Positions 59,454 to 64,000 of a stretch of 64,000 nucleotides of DNA are shown here, one piece after another. The DNA comes from Vespula vulgaris (Eukaryota > Arthropoda > Insecta > Hymenoptera > Vespidae): positions 1,187,501 to 1,251,500 of the forward strand of contig NC_066596.1 of assembly GCF_905475345.1 (NCBI RefSeq), read 5' to 3'. A program made the translations under genes and the position numbers. Under the pieces are notes generated by a model. That model was not told where the DNA came from. It searched no databases and saw nothing but the letters and a program-made list of their open reading frames with translations. Numbering within the stretch: the first letter of the stretch is position 1; each line of letters begins with the position of its first letter.

Positions 59454-60857
59454 ACCATATATGCAATCATTGTATGATAACAATCTATTTCATAAAATTT
59501 TCGGACTGTTCTGTATATTTTTGAATTTTTATAATCCTTTGCTATTCATCCTTTTAAAACTGCATGATATATTTTTCTAGAGTATACAAATAGTTACAAA
59601 TGATGAATAAAGTCAAGGTATCGATTAGCATTGTGGGTTAAAATGAATTAGCATTATTGGCATTGCATCACTATCATTTATCTACACAAGTAATGTGTAC
59701 ATACCATACATTATATAATTCTTCTTTCATTCTTTTCTTTTTTCCTTTTTCATTTATTTATCACATACAATCAAAGGCTTAGCTTTTTTCTTATTAGTAA
59801 ACTGCAAATCAGCATCATTCAATCTATTCTTATGCTTCTCCTAACACATGCCAAGATATCTGTTAATTTTTAATGTATAGTCACTTATATAAACATACTA
59901 CATTTATCAATATCACTCCATAATAGTCATTAAGTGGATGGTGGCTAGATTGTATGACTAGACTATATTACATTTGGAGATTCATAACTAGATAAACCAT
60001 TTTTATCTTTTCCGTAATATAACGTAAATAAGAATTACAACTATCTGTCACAACCAATTTGTCACATATTTTTTCAAAAAATAATATCAACATATGGCTA
60101 CTTTAACGTAAAGTAAATTGATATAAAATTATTTCTAATACATAGTACAAATATTATCTGTTGTTTTATCCTGTACATCGAGTGATATTTCTCATAATGT
60201 CAGTATTTCAATAGATATTAAAAAGTAGGATAAAAAATATAGTGTATACGCATTGAAATAATCATATAAAGTATTACAAACATTTTACTGTTTTCTAGTA
60301 ACTTTTATACGAATATGAATAAACTTGTATTAATTAAAACGGAAGGTTCTAATTTTTTATAAATAATCTATATTTAAAAAATGAGTACTTTTCAAATATA
60401 TGCAGATCATTTCTCTAATTTCAAGCTTTTCGTTTGCAATATTATATATATCCATTGTTATAAATAATATCACACAATGTTTACAAAAACTAAAAAGGGA
60501 TCTTAAATTTTATAATTATGTCTTAATATTTTAAGTATGATGCTACAAATCTTTTCTTTGTTATATAATGCGTCTATCATTATTGTTATTATCAATGTGT
60601 ACCATAATATACTATTGTTAGTATTATGTGTATTCAACTGAATAACTCTAAAAGTATTAATTACTTTACGATACTATGTAATCTTTTTTTAGCATATTCT
60701 ATGACCTTTGCAACTGTGATACTTCACATTTAAATTTAATTATCCTACGAGAATTGATCATCGTGTATCCATTCTCTTGTAAATTAAAAATAAACTGTTA
60801 CATAAGTTATACTATACAGATCTCCTGCAAATATAACTGTAGTGTCACATTATTTAT

Positions 60858-60873
60858 TGAAAGATATATATAC

Positions 60874-60917
<44 letters not shown>

Positions 60918-60929
60918 ATATATCTTTCA
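60858..60929. repeat. 72-bp AT-rich palindrome (inverted repeat)
   Basis: The left arm begins TGAAAGATATATATACATAC at 60858. The right arm ends in its exact reverse complement at 60929. The arms match for about 23 bases before alternating TA fills the centre. It can form a long hairpin or cruciform, in DNA or in either 3' UTR transcript. A CUEDC1 polyadenylation signal candidate (TTTATT, 60853-60858) abuts it. Confidence 0.85.
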
Positions 60930-61032
60930 TCAAATGTTAGTCTGTATATGCTTGTCTTTTGAGTAGAATCTAGCAAGCTGTAATGAAATAATTTTCTTTC
61001 CGAATAAGTATTACGTTGAAGTATTATGACTT

Positions 61033-62032
61033 TTAAGACTGTGGTCTAGATGATTCCTCTGGATCTAAAAGATCATCACATGATGCTGTTGGCGGTAATA
61101 ATTGTCGTCCTCCTCTTTTCTTGCTACGCGTAAATACTTTTGTAAGTTGCGCGAACTTACGACGCGATACTAAAAAAAAAAAAAAAGATACATTATTCAA
61201 TTATTTAATAGTATCGATTAAAATGTAATATATTTAATCATACAACATACCTTTACCCATATTTCTTAATCTTTCTCTAAACAAATCTTCATCGTCATGT
61301 CCACTTTGATTGCTGCATTTTTCGAGGCCAGTGCCTTGTAATTTTGAATCTGTAAAAAAACAAAAAGAAAAATAAAACAGTAGAAAGTATATTAAAAGAT
61401 ATTACAAGTCATAATTAAAAGAGTAGAATAAATTATCTTTATACTTTATTACCATTTTCCAAAGTAGAGAGAAAATCTTCATTCCAACGTAACTGTGCCA
61501 TAAATTCTTCATCTTGAAGAAACATAGCAATTCTTTCATCTTCCAACATAGAATTTTCTTGCGAATATACTCCATCTAAGGTATCCTTGGATAACTGCTG
61601 AGGAAGTCTAAGAAATGTATCTGGTAACGGTCCTAATAAAGGAGGCTGCCATTTATGAAGATGTTTCAACGATTTACTAGAATCCGATTTTAAAGATTTG
61701 GTAACATTAGGAAATTCTTCACTCTGCTCCAATTCGCTTCTTATCTTTTCATTTTCATTGTCCGTACTCATAGATAACAATTGGTCAATCGTTGTATCCA
61801 CAGCTCCTTGATTAGATCTTAACACAGCCTAAAGGAAAGTATAGAGACAAAATTGGTTTAATTTATTCCAACAGATTTGCTAGAATTGATGATTGATATT
61901 AGATATTAAAGATTTTCTTACTTCGATTACATCATCATCCATTTGTGGAAACATATTTTTAAAATCAGCCATTGCCTGATAAAACTCCAGGGTGGTCTGT
62001 TGTTGTTGCTGCTGTTCCGTAGCTGATGCCAT
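61033..62032 (-). CDS. CUEDC1: CUE domain-containing protein 1
   Basis: Ubiquitin-binding CUE-domain protein; the family is linked to regulation of HECT-type ligases, but its role in insects is unclear. Exons: 62032-61922, 61828-61453, 61349-61251 and 61169-61033. They join in phase to 240 residues. After a poly-Gln stretch near the start (residues 7-12), the CUE domain runs from about residue 15: LEFYQAMADFKNMFPQMDDD, VIEAVLRSNQGAVDTTIDQL. Later blocks typical of CUEDC1 are WQPPLLGPLPDTFLRL, EDERIAMFLQDEEFMAQLRW and FRERLRNMGKVSRRKFAQL. I chose the exon 3 donor at 61250 rather than an in-frame GT nearby because it restores the conserved NMGK block. The gene converges on WASHC4. Confidence 0.93.
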
Positions 62033-63426
62033 TTTTAAATAGTAAATAACCTGTTAAATTATAACGAATGATTAAATACAAGGAAATATATTGTTTCTCA
62101 CTTATATAAGTATTTGACATATTTATCTGTAATATTACAGCTAATGTAATTATTAATTTTATCTTCACAAAATAATACTTCGACGAGATATCTCTTATCG
62201 ACTAACAAAAGTATTTTAATTTAGGGCACGTTAATTAAAAAATTCTGTTATCGAGAAAGAAAGTGATAAAATTAATCTTATAAAAGCGAATTGTTAAATA
62301 TTATCACGATATCAATATATTTTTCTACAAAAAAATGTAAAAGAAAAAATGAGGAAAAAAAAGAGAAAAAGAAAGCAAAAAAAGAAAAAAAGAAAGAAAT
62401 GATTTACAGAAATATAATTATATTCCACAGACTTATGTATTACAAACTTATAAATCACAAATGATAATGAGTAGTTGACATTTGGCGATAACATACCGTT
62501 CAAGCAAACTTTAATAATAACACATCGCTAGATCAACGAAGCTTGTAAACGTAATAGCGGTAAAAGCATTGCCAATGCCTGTTACCGGCTTACGATTTGT
62601 TTTACATCGCAAAATTATTAATGTTAAACGAAAGTTTTATTATTAATATCTTTCGACGAACAATCCGAGATATTTCTAAACGTTTGAAAAGTAAACGATT
62701 TTATACCGTCTTCTGACAGAAACATCTGTCAACTGTCAAAATCTCTTACTGTTCTCTTCTCCGTATTATGTTATAGAAAGGGGATAACTTCTTTTTTTAT
62801 TACGTAGAATAGAAATATCGAGGAGAGAACATTTATTACGTTAGCATGCGACGGAAGTAAAAGTTATAGTCGCCATATTGAGACGTCAATTTTATCTTCG
62901 CGGTAAATTTGAAAAATTAATATTTACAAACTTCGGAATGATTAATTAAATATTAATGCTTCATATAGAGTATACATTTCTCGATATAAAATAATAAGAT
63001 ATGTATTAAATTAATCGACAGTATTTCGAGAGGAAAAGGTTAGTAAAATTAAAAGAAAAAAGAGAAAAGAAAAAGAAAAAAATGGCGCAATCAAATGGCG
63101 GAAGTACGACTTCCGTTACACAAAGAATTTTTATGATTTCTCTCTATTATCGTTCTTTCGTGGTTCTTCGATTCAAAGCCATATGATATTTTTTTCGACA
63201 AGTAGAATTTTATAACGCGAAGATCTTGAATTATCATGAAAAGATCAAAACAGTTTGTGATGATAAAATTATAATTACAATTGTAATTAATAATATTGTA
63301 ACAATAATAAAATAAATAGGAACGGTGTATAAATATTAAACTAATGAATTCAATCAATAAAATACTTTTAAACATGTATTGTGTATCTTAACCTATGTTC
63401 ACGTTCGGGCAATTAGTTTAGCTAAC
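62033..63426. promoter_or_regulatory. Divergent upstream region of CUEDC1 and EEF2KMT
   Basis: CUEDC1 reads leftward and EEF2KMT rightward from this 1.39 kb. It contains a purine-rich run near 62330-62400 and AT-rich spacer. It must contain the 5' leaders and promoters of both genes. No TATA box or other specific site assigned. Confidence 0.45.
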
Positions 63427-64000
63427 ATGGAATACCATATTATTGATTTGAAAAAATTATTTTTTTGTTGCGCCTCAATAAATAAACACAAACAAGTGGT
63501 GGGTGGTAAACAAGATTATTTTTGTTTTCGAATAAAAGAAAATAATCGGATAATTCTTATTTACATTTTCTTCAGTTCCAGAAATTGAAGCAAGAAAAGG
63601 AAAATGGTATGATTAGTATAGATGTTCAAAAAAAAATTTTAGATAGTACAGTGAATAATATCTTGATTAAACAATATCCTGTTAAATATTCCTATCAGAG
63701 AGCATTTATTAAGTTATTAATTGGCGAGGTATTAATTTGTTTTAATATTAAAAAAATGAAACTACTATTCATTCGTAGCATCATCTATTTTCCCAATTCT
63801 TTTTTTTTTTTTTTATAGTTAGAACAAAACGGTGATGAGATAGACGACGATATTTTTGTTGCCTATTGTAACTTACTATCGTTATCTGAAAAAGATTTAC
63901 ATTACCGTCATTTTTTACAAGAACAAGGAGACTTACAATATATTACGATACAAGAAAGTATAAATATTATATCCAAGGGAACAACTGGATTATGCGTTTG
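63427..64000 (+). CDS. EEF2KMT: Protein-lysine methyltransferase EEF2KMT (FAM86), 5' part, truncated by window edge
   Basis: FAM86/EEF2KMT trimethylates a lysine of elongation factor 2. Predicted exons are 63427-63498, 63576-63728 and 63819 to beyond 64000. Recognisable family sequence is QYPVKYSYQRAFIKLLIGE in exon 2, then YCNLLSLSEKDLHYRHFL and SINIISKGTTGLCVW in exon 3. The last matches STAIISYGTTGLVTW, the FAM86-specific block just before the SAM-binding methyltransferase fold. The catalytic domain lies beyond the window. Exon 1 is the least certain part: I start at MEYHIIDLKKLFFCC and use the GTGGGT donor, which keeps phase with TTC CAG of exon 2. A donor one codon earlier is also possible. 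Confidence 0.85.

Larger units (their letters stand above)
59315..61032. other. Convergent intergenic region between WASHC4 and CUEDC1
   Basis: It holds the 3' UTRs of both convergent genes and AT-rich spacer. The striking element is a near-perfect AT-rich palindrome at 60858-60929. No coding signal. Confidence 0.55.

Noticed and set aside
1..64000. CRISPR arrays, operons, bacterial-type defence systems, riboswitches, integrated viral genes
   Set aside because: This is insect nuclear DNA with spliced genes. I saw no spacer-repeat arrays, no polycistronic bacterial layout and no viral polymerase or capsid sequence on either strand.

Overview
This 64 kb window is nuclear DNA from an insect. 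It is AT-rich, the genes carry short GT-AG introns, and it is full of microsatellites (GA, AT, CTT and AAAAG types). Protein similarity and overall texture suggest a hymenopteran, possibly an aculeate wasp or bee, but nothing here fixes the species. I built the gene models by eye from reading frames, splice sites and remembered family similarity. Exon edges are therefore well-supported predictions rather than transcript-verified.

Left gene-dense block (4.4-25.6 kb, all on the minus strand). In order along the + coordinate: an SLC5 sodium-coupled monocarboxylate-type transporter (7 exons); ITFG2, a KICSTOR/mTORC1 nutrient-sensing subunit (7 exons); IMMP2L, mitochondrial inner-membrane protease subunit 2 (2 exons), whose stop lies only 18 bp before the ITFG2 start; the nicotinic-receptor chaperone RIC-3 (7 exons plus a symmetric 354-nt cassette exon and a very long acidic tail); KGD4/MRPS36, a small 2-oxoglutarate dehydrogenase subunit (4 exons); a decayed mariner transposon; and cytosolic Hsp90. 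The Hsp90 coding region is one exon, preceded by a non-coding first exon, a TATA box and a perfect six-unit heat-shock element.

Central gene-poor block (25.6-49.1 kb). I find no credible protein-coding gene in about 23 kb. It does contain the microRNA miR-9a on the minus strand near 28.05 kb, a GC-rich promoter-like island near 34.0-34.4 kb, a trinucleotide repeat at 35.1 kb, many purine/pyrimidine microsatellites, and a diverged minisatellite (about 55-66 bp unit, 12 visible copies) at 45.3-46.1 kb. The simplest reading is a regulatory and primary-transcript domain around miR-9a.

Right gene-dense block (49.1-64 kb). On the minus strand are CIB2-like calcium- and integrin-binding protein (4 exons), Misato/MSTO1 (5 exons) and single-exon GPANK1. 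GPANK1 is divergent from the intronless WASHC4/SWIP gene on the plus strand. Next is a 72-bp AT-rich palindrome between convergent genes, then CUEDC1 (minus, 4 exons). Finally comes the 5' part of EEF2KMT/FAM86 (plus), cut by the window edge.

The genes do not form a pathway. They are housekeeping and neuronal genes in ordinary eukaryotic arrangement. The points most worth following up are the near-overlapping IMMP2L-ITFG2 pair, the in-frame RIC-3 cassette exon with a nearby NAGNAG acceptor, the miR-9a locus in its gene desert, and the minisatellite.
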